Shown here piece after piece: positions 1 to 6,042 of a DNA stretch of 6,042 bases. Position 1 is the stretch's first letter, and each line of letters opens with the position of its first letter. The DNA is taken from the NCBI GenBank assembly GCA_903850275.1, contig CAINLH010000290.1, forward strand, positions 1-6,042. Direction: 5' to 3'. Under the pieces are notes generated by a model. It made no database searches, had not been told where the DNA came from, and saw nothing but the letters and a program-made list of their open reading frames with translations. This DNA is from an uncultured Acidimicrobium sp. Its GTDB lineage: Bacteria > Actinomycetota > Acidimicrobiia > Acidimicrobiales > Ilumatobacteraceae. Made by a program: the position numbers and the translations under genes.

Positions 1-624
1 CAAACAATGTTGTTCTCGGCAACGCTTGACGGACAAGTTGCAAACCTTGTTCGTCGATATATGAAGTCGCCCAAAGAAATTTCTATCGATTCGCCAACCG
101 ACACCGTCGGCACCATGCGCCACTTGTTTCTTGCAGTGCACCACATGGACAAAGACAGGGTTATTAACTCCATTGCCACCGCGGCTGGGCAGACAGTTGT
201 TTTCTGCGACACCAAACGCGTGTGCGACAAAGTGGCCGAGTCGTTGCAGTCGCTGGGTGCAAATGCATCTGCGTTGCATGGCGATATGCCGCAAAATGCA
301 CGCGAGCGGGCACTTGGCAAGTTTGAGAAAAACGAATTGAAGATTTTGGTTGCTACCGATGTTGCTGCGCGCGGCATCGACATAGACGATGTAGCCGCAG
401 TCATTCATTACGTACCGCCACTGGATGTAAAGACGTACTTGCACCGCTCTGGCCGCACCGCGCGCGCCGGCCGCGACGGTTGGGCTGTAACGCTTGCCGA
501 GTACAACCAGCACACCACGTGTCGCATTATTCAGCGCGGGTTGCGCCTAGAGCCGCAAGCACCAATTGAAGTGTTTTCGAACGACGCGCGATTGCGCGAC
601 TTGTTTTCGTTTATCGCCGAATAG
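1..624 (+). CDS. DEAD-box ATP-dependent RNA helicase, C-terminal part (5' end outside window)
   Basis: This is the C-terminal part of an RNA helicase that uses ATP to unwind or remodel RNA duplexes in the cytoplasm, typically in ribosome assembly or mRNA turnover. The reading frame is open from base 1, so the gene begins upstream and 207 codons are visible. The fragment opens at motif III (SAT, residues 6-8), so the ATP-binding Q motif, Walker A and DEAD box lie off the window. The second RecA-like domain is complete: TVVFCDTKR (motif IV region, about 65-73), LHGDMPQNARE (about 92-102), ILVATDVAARGIDI (motif V, about 115-128) and YLHRSGRTARAGR (motif VI, about 146-158). The protein ends about 50 residues after motif VI, so it lacks the long basic or RNA-binding tail of DeaD/CsdA-type helicases. 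The subfamily (RhlE-like or other) cannot be decided from this part. It converges on leuD with a 6-base gap. Confidence 0.95.
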   Translation, partial: QTMLFSATLDGQVANLVRRYMKSPKEISIDSPTDTVGTMRHLFLAVHHMDKDRVINSIATAAGQTVVFCDTKRVCDKVAESLQSLGANASALHGDMPQNARERALGKFEKNELKILVATDVAARGIDIDDVAAVIHYVPPLDVKTYLHRSGRTARAGRDGWAVTLAEYNQHTTCRIIQRGLRLEPQAPIEVFSNDARLRDLFSFIAE

Positions 625-630
625 CGGTAG

Positions 631-1221
631 TTACTTGGCGGCTAGCCAAGCGGGCCGAGTGGCTTCGAACGTAGAGATGGAATCGGCATTCGACAATGTG
701 ATTGCGATGTCGTCCAGGCCCTTGATGAAGCGATCCTGCATTGATGCATCCATCTCGAACGATTCGGTGATGCCGGCAGCAGGAATCTCTACTGTCAGAC
801 GCTGAATGTCGATGGTGATTTCGGCCGATGGGTCGGCTTCCAGAACTTCCCAAATGCGGTTGACGGTTGGCTCGGAGAGCACAACAGGCACAAGACCGTT
901 CTTGGTGCAGTTGTTGCGGAAGATGTCGGAAAAGCTTGGAGCAATGACGGCATCGAAGCCGCCTTGCTGAATTGCCCACACCGCATGTTCGCGCGATGAA
1001 CCGACACCAAAGCTTGGGCCGGCAACCAACACAGAAGCGCCTGCGTAGCGTTCGTCGTTCAATACAAAGCTGCGGTCGTCGCGCCAGGTAGAGAACAAAC
1101 CTTTTTCAAACCCAGTTCGTTCCACACGCTTCAACCATTCGGCTGGGATGATCTGGTCGGTGTCGACATCGGAGCGCTTGAGCGGAACGCCGCGTCCGGA
1201 AATGATGGTTACAGCTTTCAT
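631..1221 (-). CDS. leuD: 3-isopropylmalate dehydratase small subunit (LeuD)
   Basis: LeuD is the small, swivelling-domain subunit of isopropylmalate isomerase. With LeuC it interconverts 2- and 3-isopropylmalate in cytoplasmic leucine synthesis. The 196-residue length is normal for the family. Diagnostic stretches are DVDTDQIIPAEWLKRVERTGF (about 18-38, written here only as a landmark), GVGSSREHAVWA (about 72-83, substrate-contacting SSREHA loop) and DIFRNNCTKNGLVPV (about 99-113). The usual Cys or Thr before GSSREHA is Val here; this position is not catalytic as far as I know. The C-terminal GLDDI...FEATRPAW resembles actinobacterial LeuD proteins. The ATG at 1221-1219 is preceded by GGAG at 1232-1229 with a 7-base spacer, which fixes the start. 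Its ATGA overlaps the leuC stop by 4 bases, so translation is probably coupled and gives equal subunit amounts. The stop lies 6 bases from the stop of the convergent helicase gene. Confidence 0.97.
   Translation of the reverse strand: MKAVTIISGRGVPLKRSDVDTDQIIPAEWLKRVERTGFEKGLFSTWRDDRSFVLNDERYAGASVLVAGPSFGVGSSREHAVWAIQQGGFDAVIAPSFSDIFRNNCTKNGLVPVVLSEPTVNRIWEVLEADPSAEITIDIQRLTVEIPAAGITESFEMDASMQDRFIKGLDDIAITLSNADSISTFEATRPAWLAAK
634..650. terminator. Possible weak hairpin at the helicase/leuD convergence
   Basis: CTTGGC (634-639) and GCCAAG (645-650) form a 6-base-pair stem with a 5-base loop, inside the last codons of leuD and just past the helicase stop. It is in the right place to end both convergent transcripts. 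However, neither strand has a run of T after it, so it does not meet the usual form of an intrinsic terminator. Confidence 0.25.
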
Positions 1222-2633
1222 GACAGATCTCCAGGTGATGCGAAGTGGCCGGCAATCGCAGTTGCTGCTGCAATTTCTGGTGAAACCAGGTGAGTGCGGC
1301 CGCCGCGTCCTTGGCGTCCTTCAAAGTTGCGGTTGCTGGTGCTTGCTGCGCGCTCGCCCTGAGCAAGTTTGTCGGGGTTCATTGCCAGGCACATGGAGCA
1401 ACCAGGTTCGCGCCAATCGAGGCCAGCCTCGATAAAGATTTTGTCGAGACCTTCGGCCTCTGCTTGTTTTTTAACCACGTGGCTGCCGGGCACAACCATT
1501 GCTCGCTTCACAGAGACGGTGCGGCCTTTGACGACGTTTGCGGCTGCGCGTAAATCTTCGATGCGGCTATTGGTGCACGAACCAATGAAAACTGTGTCGA
1601 CACGAATGTCGCGAATGGCTGTGCCAGCAACAAGACCCATGTACGTGAGCGCGCGGTCGACAGTGTCGCGGGCGGTTGCGTCGTCGAAGTCGGCGGGGTT
1701 CGGAATAATGCCGTCGATGCTCATCACCTGCGCAGGGTTGGTGCCCCAAGAAATTTGCGGCGTCAACGTGCTGGCATCAATGAACACTTCTTTGTCCCAC
1801 TTCGCGCCTTCGTCGGTCTGCAATGTTTTCCAATCGGCGAGTGCTGCGTCCCACGCTGCACCCTTCGGCGCAAACTCGCGGCCCTTGAGATAAGCAAACG
1901 TTGTTTCGTCTGGTGCAACGAGGCCGGCTTTCGCGCCTGCTTCAATGCTCATGTTGCAGATGGTCATGCGACCTTCCATCGACAAAGCCCTAATTGCAGA
2001 ACCGCGGTATTCGATGACATGACCGATGCCGCCAGCAGTTCCAATCTTGCCGATGATTGCAAGGATGATGTCTTTGGCAGTGACGCCGGCGGGCAGCACG
2101 CCATCAACGGTGACGCTCATCCACTTTGGCCTGGACTGCACCAACGTTTGTGTAGCAAGCACGTGTTCTACTTCGCTGGTGCCGATGCCAAAAGCGAGCG
2201 CACCGAATGCGCCGTGCGTGGCGGTGTGGCTGTCGCCGCAAACAATGGTCATGCCTGGAAGCGTGCGGCCTTGCTCGGGGCTGATGACATGCACGATGCC
2301 TTGCTTCTCGTGGCCCATTGGGTAGAGCGTGATGTTGAATTCTTTTGCATTGGCGCGCATTACTTCAAGTTGCTTGGCCGAGATTGGGTCGGCAACTGGC
2401 AAGTGAATGTCGGCTGTTGGAACGTTGTGATCCTCGGTGGCAACGGTGAGGTCTGGCCGGCGCACTGGACGATTATTAATACGAAGGCCGTCAAACGCCT
2501 GAGGGCTGGTTACCTCATGGACGAGATGCAAGTCGATGTACAGCAAGTCGGGTTCGCCGGCCTTGCTGGAAACAACGTGTCGGTCCCACACTTTTTGGGG
2601 CAGGGTCTGGGGCGCGCCTGTTGCTGATGCCAT
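1218..2633 (-). CDS. leuC: 3-isopropylmalate dehydratase large subunit (LeuC)
   Basis: LeuC is the large, iron-sulfur subunit of isopropylmalate isomerase and belongs to the aconitase superfamily. Its 471 residues match the usual length of about 465-475. The N-terminus contains WDRHVV (16-21), then YIDLHLVHEVTSPQAFDGL (32-50), ATEDHNVPT (65-73) and CGDSHTATHGAFGALAFGIG (132-151). The three [4Fe-4S] ligands are Cys353 (GSCTNSR) and Cys412/Cys415 (EPGCSMCLAMNP), at the spacing expected for the family. The end carries NFEGRQGRGGRTHLVSP (436-452) with substrate-binding arginines. The ATG at 2633-2631 is chosen because it places WDRHVV where family members have it. A GGAG lies only 2 bases upstream, so ribosome binding is less convincing here than at leuD. 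It is the first gene of leuCD; leuB and leuA are not in the window. Cluster loss under oxidative stress is a known regulatory weakness of this enzyme family. Confidence 0.98.
   Translation of the reverse strand: MASATGAPQTLPQKVWDRHVVSSKAGEPDLLYIDLHLVHEVTSPQAFDGLRINNRPVRRPDLTVATEDHNVPTADIHLPVADPISAKQLEVMRANAKEFNITLYPMGHEKQGIVHVISPEQGRTLPGMTIVCGDSHTATHGAFGALAFGIGTSEVEHVLATQTLVQSRPKWMSVTVDGVLPAGVTAKDIILAIIGKIGTAGGIGHVIEYRGSAIRALSMEGRMTICNMSIEAGAKAGLVAPDETTFAYLKGREFAPKGAAWDAALADWKTLQTDEGAKWDKEVFIDASTLTPQISWGTNPAQVMSIDGIIPNPADFDDATARDTVDRALTYMGLVAGTAIRDIRVDTVFIGSCTNSRIEDLRAAANVVKGRTVSVKRAMVVPGSHVVKKQAEAEGLDKIFIEAGLDWREPGCSMCLAMNPDKLAQGERAASTSNRNFEGRQGRGGRTHLVSPEIAAATAIAGHFASPGDLS
1229..1232 (-). 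promoter_or_regulatory. Ribosome binding site of leuD
   Basis: On the minus strand GGAG is followed by a 7-base spacer and the leuD ATG. It lies within the last codons of leuC. Together with the ATGA stop-start overlap it supports both de novo and coupled initiation of leuD. Confidence 0.7.
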
Positions 2634-2662
2634 CTCTCCATTCTGCCGTACACATCGTGGGT
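2634..2662. promoter_or_regulatory. 29-base divergent intergenic region between leuCD and the nad operon
   Basis: The starts of two divergent operons are only 29 bases apart, so both promoters must lie here or inside the opposite operon's first gene. I see no convincing -10/-35 pair on either strand, no leader peptide, no leucine T-box-like structure and no good palindrome. Toward leuC there is GGAG 2 bases before its ATG; toward the right there is only a weak GTGGG. The region is listed because initiation for both operons is expected in or beside it, not because a promoter was recognised. Confidence 0.35.
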
Positions 2663-3187
2663 ATGACTACACCATTCATTACACCTGTTTCATTGGCCAC
2701 CTGTGTCGAGCAAAGCCTGCACCTTTCGCTTGATGGTTTCGACTTACCTCGTGCTCGGCTGTATGGCATCAGCATTGTCGATGCCGAAGGCGTGGCAAAG
2801 ATGGACAACGGAGCGCTGCGGATTACGTTTTTGGCAGAACACGGTGATGTGTACGAATTGTTGGAGTCGCCAACCAGCGCAATCGTGCGCATGTTTGATG
2901 CGGCCGTTGTGCTCACTTGCGGTTGGGCGGCCCCTTTGAACGAGGATGACGACGAAGACGAATCGTCGGTGGCGCCAAGCCAGCATCCGAAGCGGCGCAG
3001 AGTGCGCTTAGTTGTGGTGGTGGGAGACGGCGGGGTTGGCTCGGTTTTGCGCTTCGCCGACACACCCGAAGACATTGTGACGGATGCTGGCGTGGCGCAG
3101 GGAAGCCTTGCCGATGCTGTGACAAATCTCTGGTTCGACCCTCGTGTCGTCACGACTCGCAGTGCCCCCGATAACTTGAATGCGTGA
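2663..3187 (+). CDS. Uncharacterised 174-residue protein, first gene of the nad operon
   Basis: I do not recognise this family. The predicted soluble protein has no signal peptide or membrane segment. Residues 1-90 alternate hydrophobic and polar positions (LHLSLDGFDLPRARLYGISI, then ALRITFLAE), suggesting beta strands, and end in VVLTCGWAAP. Residues 93-106 form an acidic linker (NEDDDEDESS). Residues 108-174 start with HPKRRRVRLVVVV and continue GSVLRFADTPEDIV to an alanine-rich helical stretch. The alternation of conserved-looking blocks and a low-complexity linker, and base use like the neighbours, argue that it is real. Its TGA overlaps the GTG start of nadA (GTGA), so it is probably co-transcribed and coupled to NAD synthesis. 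The start is uncertain: ATG 2663 has only a weak GTGGG just before it, while in-frame ATG 2627 and GTG 2657 also exist, the former overlapping leuC. A role in NAD metabolism or its control is inference from position only. Confidence 0.75.
   Translation: MTTPFITPVSLATCVEQSLHLSLDGFDLPRARLYGISIVDAEGVAKMDNGALRITFLAEHGDVYELLESPTSAIVRMFDAAVVLTCGWAAPLNEDDDEDESSVAPSQHPKRRRVRLVVVVGDGGVGSVLRFADTPEDIVTDAGVAQGSLADAVTNLWFDPRVVTTRSAPDNLNA
2682..2704. repeat. Short direct repeat CACCTGT, 16-base period, upstream of leuC
   Basis: CACCTGT occurs at 2682-2688 and 2698-2704 (ACAGGTG twice on the leuC strand), about 50-70 bases upstream of the leuC start and inside the first codons of the unknown gene. The sequence TACACC also repeats at 2668-2673 and 2680-2685. 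Such repeats could be operator half-sites for leuCD, but a repeated heptamer in a region this size is not rare by chance. Confidence 0.2.
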
Positions 3188-4200
3188 GCGCAAGCGTCAA
3201 TCTGGGCAGCAACGCACGGACATCTGACTATGGCCCCAACTCGGCATGGGCCGAAGAAGTTCGCCAACTTGCCAAAGACCGCGACGCCGTCATCTTGGCC
3301 CACAACTATCAAGTGCCCGAGATTCAAGACATCGCACATCACGTTGGCGACTCGCTTGGTTTGTCGCGTGTTGCCGCAACCGTTGACGCATCCACCATCA
3401 TTTTCTGCGGCGTTCATTTCATGGCAGAGACTGCAAAGATTTTGTCGTACGACAAGACGGTTCTTATTCCCGACGCCAATGCGGGTTGTTCGCTTGCCGA
3501 CACCATCAATGCGGATCAACTCCGCCAGTGGAAAGCCGAGCACCCCGGCGCAATAGTTGTCAGTTATGTCAACACCACTGCTGCCGTGAAAGCCGAGACC
3601 GACATTTGCTGCACGTCATCGAATGCGGTTGAAGTGGTGCAATCGATACCGGCCGACAAAGAAATCTTGTTTTGCCCCGACCAATTTCTTGGCGCGCATG
3701 CGCAACGCGAAACAGGCCGCACCAACATGCACATATGGATGGGCGAGTGTCACGTGCATGCCGGCATTAACGGCGCCGACTTGAAAGCAATGGTGGCAGC
3801 CGAGCCGGAAGCCGAACTGTTTATTCATCCCGAGTGTGGTTGCGCAACGTCGGCGATGTATTTGGCATCCAGCGGTGTTGTACCAATGGAGCGCACAAAG
3901 ATTTTGTCCACATCTGGGATGGTGACCGCGGCCGAACAGACAAAAGCAAAAAAGGTGTTGGTGGCAACCGAAACAGGAATGTTGCATCAACTGCGCAAGG
4001 CAAACCCGCTGGTTATCTTCGAGCCTGTAAACCGCGCCGCCGTATGTAAGTACATGAAGATGATTACGCCCGAGAAATTGTTGAACTCGTTGCGCAATGG
4101 AACCGATGTTGTGGATGTGCCGCGCGATATTGCCGACAAAGCACGCCTGTCGGTAGAGCGAATGATCGCCATTGGCACACCTTCGCGCACGAAGGAATAG
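3184..4200 (+). CDS. nadA: Quinolinate synthase (NadA)
   Basis: NadA condenses iminoaspartate from NadB with dihydroxyacetone phosphate to make quinolinate, the pyridine-ring step of de novo NAD synthesis. It has 338 residues. Visible motifs are ILAHNYQVPEIQDIAHHVGD (37-56; His40 and Tyr42 are substrate-site positions in the family), FCGVHFMAETAK (74-85), SYVN (127-130), HPECG (215-219) and STSGMV (242-247). The three [4Fe-4S] ligands are assigned to Cys102 (NAGCSLAD), Cys189 (GECHVH) and Cys288 (CKYMKM), with spacings of 87 and 99. The last is a lone cysteine, not the CxxCxxC cluster of E. coli NadA. The GTG at 3184 is the only possible start: an in-frame TAA lies at 3172-3174 and no other start codon occurs before the AHNYQ motif. 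It has no clear Shine-Dalgarno sequence and overlaps the preceding stop by 4 bases, so reinitiation by ribosomes finishing the upstream gene is likely. Confidence 0.98.
   Translation: MSASVNLGSNARTSDYGPNSAWAEEVRQLAKDRDAVILAHNYQVPEIQDIAHHVGDSLGLSRVAATVDASTIIFCGVHFMAETAKILSYDKTVLIPDANAGCSLADTINADQLRQWKAEHPGAIVVSYVNTTAAVKAETDICCTSSNAVEVVQSIPADKEILFCPDQFLGAHAQRETGRTNMHIWMGECHVHAGINGADLKAMVAAEPEAELFIHPECGCATSAMYLASSGVVPMERTKILSTSGMVTAAEQTKAKKVLVATETGMLHQLRKANPLVIFEPVNRAAVCKYMKMITPEKLLNSLRNGTDVVDVPRDIADKARLSVERMIAIGTPSRTKE
4192..4196 (+). promoter_or_regulatory. Probable ribosome binding site of nadB
   Basis: AAGGA inside the last codons of nadA is the only purine-rich match upstream of nadB. The spacer to ATG 4208 is 11 bases, longer than the usual 5-9, so it may be weak or assisted by coupling from nadA. 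Confidence 0.45.
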
Positions 4201-4207
4201 CCGCTAG

Positions 4208-5893
4208 ATGCCAAATAACGCGCGCGAACAACGCCGTGCTGTGCAGTTGCCTTCGCAGCTTGCTGCGCCAAAACCAAGTTGGACACGCGAAGTTGACGTG
4301 GTGGTGCTGGGTTCTGGCGCTGCAGGGTTGGCGGCTGCGCTTGCAGCACGGCCTGTGCGTGAAGTGCTGATCGTTACCAAAGACACGCTTGATGCTGGAA
4401 GCACGGCATGGGCGCAGGGCGGGCTTGCCGCCGTGCTCGACCCGGGCGACACCTTTGCCGAACACGTTCGCGACACACTTGATGCGGGCGCGGGTTTGTG
4501 CGATGAAGCAGCCGTAACTTCGTTGGTGCGCGACGCACCAACAGCAATTTCGTACTTAGAAAAACTTGGTGCAGCATTCGACCCTGGCGCAGATGGTCTG
4601 CGCGCTCTCACGCGCGAAGGTGGGCACTCTCGCTCGCGCATTGTGCACGCAGGCGGCGATCAATCCGGCGCCGAGATTCAGCGCACGTTGGACGAAAGTG
4701 CAATTAACGCTGGCGTCGAAGTGCTCGATCATGCGTTTGCACTGGACTTGGTGTTCGGTGTGTCGGCCGGTGCGCGGCGCCAAGTTGCCGGCGTGCGAAT
4801 TGCGTTGCTGAACGAAGATGGAACGGTTGCCAGCGTTGGGGTTGTGCTTGCACGTGCGGTGGTGATTGCCACTGGTGGCTACGGGCAAGTGTTTGCCAGC
4901 ACGTCTAACCCGGCCGCTGTTACGGGCGATGGTCATGCACTTGCTTTGCGCGCGGGAATGACGTTGAGCGACTTGGAGTTTGTGCAGTTTCACCCAACGG
5001 TGTTGTGGCAAGAGGTTGGCTCGACAAAGCAACAAACACTCATCAGCGAAGCAGTGCGCGGCGAAGGCGCCATATTGTTCGATGCGGCTGGCGAACGAAT
5101 CATGCAAGGCGTGCACCCGCAAGAAGATTTGGCGCCGCGAGATGTTGTTGCTGCCGCAATCAGCAGGCGCATGGCGCAGGCACCTGCAGGCGTTGACGAC
5201 CATGTGTTTTTGGATGCGACATCAATTGGTGAGCACTTTGCCGAACGCTTTCCGTTCATCACCAAGTCTTGTTTGGCAGCCGGCATCGACCCACGAACCG
5301 ATCGCATTCCGGTTGCGCCCGCTGCTCACTACACCTGCGGCGGCATCGTTTCTAACTTGGACGGCACCACAGAAGTGGACGGTTTGTTTGCGGTAGGCGA
5401 AGTTGCTTACACGGGTGTTCACGGCGCGAACCGATTGGCCTCTAACTCGCTGACAGAGAGTTTGGTGGTTGGCACGCGCGTTGGTCGAAACCTTGCGTGG
5501 CAATTGCCGAAGCGGGTTGCGGTGGACGAGTCGGTGCACGACAACGGCGTTGGCCTGATTGACGACGCAAGCAGGGCCACTGTGCGCACCACTATGTCTA
5601 AACATGTTGGTGTGTTGCGCAAGCCGGAAGGGCTGCAGACAGCAATCGATACGTTGGCCGAAGTTGCGGGGCAATCGAGCAGCGATGTGGTTGCGACGAG
5701 ACGCAATTTTGAGGCCACAAATATTCTGATGGTTGCAACTGCTGTTGCGGCAACTGCGCTTGCGCGCACCGAAAGCCGTGGGTGTCATCGTCGCACCGAC
5801 ACGCCCGATCAGCGCGACGTGTGGAAGCGCCACCTTTCGGTGTCGATTGATGGTGCATCATTGTTGATCGCCGGAATTCCTTCGGAGGGTTAA
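4208..5893 (+). CDS. nadB: L-aspartate oxidase (NadB)
   Basis: NadB is an FAD flavoprotein that oxidises L-aspartate to iminoaspartate, the substrate of NadA. It belongs to the succinate dehydrogenase/fumarate reductase flavoprotein family. The 561-residue protein is about 20 longer than E. coli NadB, mostly at the N-terminus. The FAD-binding GSGAAG is at 35-40, STAWAQGG at 65-72, and TREGGHSRSRIVHAGG at 135-150, where Glu137 matches the residue separating aspartate oxidases from succinate dehydrogenases. Then come FHPTVLW (261-267, His262), VRGEGAIL (283-290), DLAPRD (307-312, Arg311 as catalytic base), HYTCGGI (374-380, His374), FAVGEVA (394-400) and GANRLASNSL (406-415, Arg409). The C-terminal helical region ends with ESRGCHRRTD. 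All expected active-site residues are present. An in-frame TAG at 4205-4207 immediately precedes ATG 4208, so this is the earliest possible start. It lies 7 bases after the nadA stop. Confidence 0.98.
   Translation: MPNNAREQRRAVQLPSQLAAPKPSWTREVDVVVLGSGAAGLAAALAARPVREVLIVTKDTLDAGSTAWAQGGLAAVLDPGDTFAEHVRDTLDAGAGLCDEAAVTSLVRDAPTAISYLEKLGAAFDPGADGLRALTREGGHSRSRIVHAGGDQSGAEIQRTLDESAINAGVEVLDHAFALDLVFGVSAGARRQVAGVRIALLNEDGTVASVGVVLARAVVIATGGYGQVFASTSNPAAVTGDGHALALRAGMTLSDLEFVQFHPTVLWQEVGSTKQQTLISEAVRGEGAILFDAAGERIMQGVHPQEDLAPRDVVAAAISRRMAQAPAGVDDHVFLDATSIGEHFAERFPFITKSCLAAGIDPRTDRIPVAPAAHYTCGGIVSNLDGTTEVDGLFAVGEVAYTGVHGANRLASNSLTESLVVGTRVGRNLAWQLPKRVAVDESVHDNGVGLIDDASRATVRTTMSKHVGVLRKPEGLQTAIDTLAEVAGQSSSDVVATRRNFEATNILMVATAVAATALARTESRGCHRRTDTPDQRDVWKRHLSVSIDGASLLIAGIPSEG
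5884..5889 (+). promoter_or_regulatory. Strong ribosome binding site of nadC
   Basis: GGAGGG lies within the last codons of nadB, 6 bases before ATG 5896. It is the best Shine-Dalgarno match in the window and decides the nadC start. Confidence 0.8.
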
Positions 5894-5895
5894 CA

Positions 5896-6042
5896 ATGCG
5901 AACGCACAAACTTTCCTCTGCCACTGCCGCCGCACTAGCAAGTGCAGGCTTGCGTGTAAAAGACGTGCAGCGAGTGATCAAGGAAGCCTTGCGCGAAGAC
6001 TTGGGCGCAGGCCCCGACGTAACCACGCAGTCCACCGTGCCC
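5896..6042 (+). CDS. nadC: Quinolinate phosphoribosyltransferase, N-terminal part (NadC; 3' end outside window)
   Basis: NadC decarboxylates quinolinate and joins it to phosphoribosyl pyrophosphate, giving nicotinate mononucleotide and completing the aspartate-to-pyridine-nucleotide route begun by NadB and NadA. Only the first 49 codons are present, and the frame is still open at the window end. The call rests on ALREDLGAGPDVTTQSTVP (residues 31-49), which matches the conserved N-terminal signature of the family (EDLG...DVTT...VP). The GPDVTT form resembles actinobacterial NadC. Residues 1-20 are a poorly conserved leader. The catalytic barrel domain and its phosphate-binding residues lie off the window, so activity cannot be judged. 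The start is supported by GGAGGG 6 bases upstream. The gene begins 2 bases after the nadB stop. Confidence 0.93.
   Translation, partial: MRTHKLSSATAAALASAGLRVKDVQRVIKEALREDLGAGPDVTTQSTVP

Noticed and set aside
1755..2627. A 290-codon open frame on the plus strand opposite leuC.
   Set aside because: It lies wholly antisense to a leuC gene with all family motifs intact. Its product is rich in Cys, His and Trp and resembles no family. It is the open complementary frame expected at this GC content and codon use.
3172..3187. Possible frameshift or fusion between the unknown gene and nadA.
   Set aside because: The nadA frame is closed by TAA at 3172-3174 and restarts at GTG 3184, and NadA has its full N-terminal motif. 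This is a normal stop-start overlap, not a broken fusion.
2515..3543. A 342-codon open frame on the minus strand across the leuC start, the unknown gene and nadA.
   Set aside because: It covers parts of three better-supported genes, including the conserved N-terminus of NadA. Its serine- and threonine-rich product shows no domain, so it is a shadow frame.
4020..4070. NadA lacking the CxxCxxC motif near its C-terminus.
   Set aside because: Many NadA proteins, including well-studied thermophile ones, have a single C-terminal cluster-binding cysteine. Cys288 is present at a suitable spacing, so nothing is missing.
4556..5203. Minus-strand open frame of 215 codons inside nadB.
   Set aside because: It is antisense to conserved NadB active-site regions, has a His/Arg/Cys-rich composition typical of a shadow frame, and has no ribosome binding site.
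1..6042. CRISPR arrays, insertion sequences, tRNA or rRNA genes, riboswitches, phage or defence genes.
   Set aside because: Nearly every base is in housekeeping coding sequence. I found no regular spaced repeats, no terminal inverted repeats, no transposase and no tRNA-like cloverleaf, and no gene-free stretch is long enough for a riboswitch.

Overview
The window is a stretch of ordinary bacterial chromosome with six protein-coding genes in three transcription blocks and almost no non-coding DNA. I found no RNA genes, mobile elements, CRISPR arrays or phage genes. Base composition is in the mid-50s % GC by a rough count of a few lines. Several family details point to an actinobacterial lineage, perhaps a small-genome aquatic member of the Acidimicrobiia or a relative. 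These are the GPSFGVGSSREHAVWA stretch and the GLDDI...FEATRPAW tail of LeuD, the long LeuC N-terminus, and the REDLGAGPDVTT start of NadC. This placement is an inference from remembered family patterns, not a search.

Layout. Positions 1-624 (+) hold the 3' part of a DEAD-box RNA helicase gene cut by the window edge. It converges, with a 6-base gap, on the leucine operon leuC-leuD, which reads leftward (2633 to 631) with a 4-base ATGA overlap between the two genes. Only 29 bases separate the leuC start from a rightward operon: an unrecognised 174-residue protein gene (2663-3187), nadA (3184-4200), nadB (4208-5893) and the start of nadC (5896 to the window end). Junctions in this operon are a 4-base GTGA overlap, a 7-base gap and a 2-base gap, so it is very probably one transcript.

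How the genes work together. LeuC and LeuD form isopropylmalate isomerase, the second step specific to leucine synthesis. NadB oxidises L-aspartate to iminoaspartate, NadA condenses this with dihydroxyacetone phosphate to give quinolinate, and NadC converts quinolinate to nicotinate mononucleotide, so the operon encodes the complete aspartate route into NAD. LeuC and NadA both carry oxygen-sensitive [4Fe-4S] clusters bound by three cysteines, all visible here.

The only real unknown is the first gene of the nad operon. It has two conserved-looking halves joined by an acidic linker, no recognised catalytic motif, and apparent translational coupling to nadA. It is the best candidate for something undescribed, but nothing in the sequence shows a new system.
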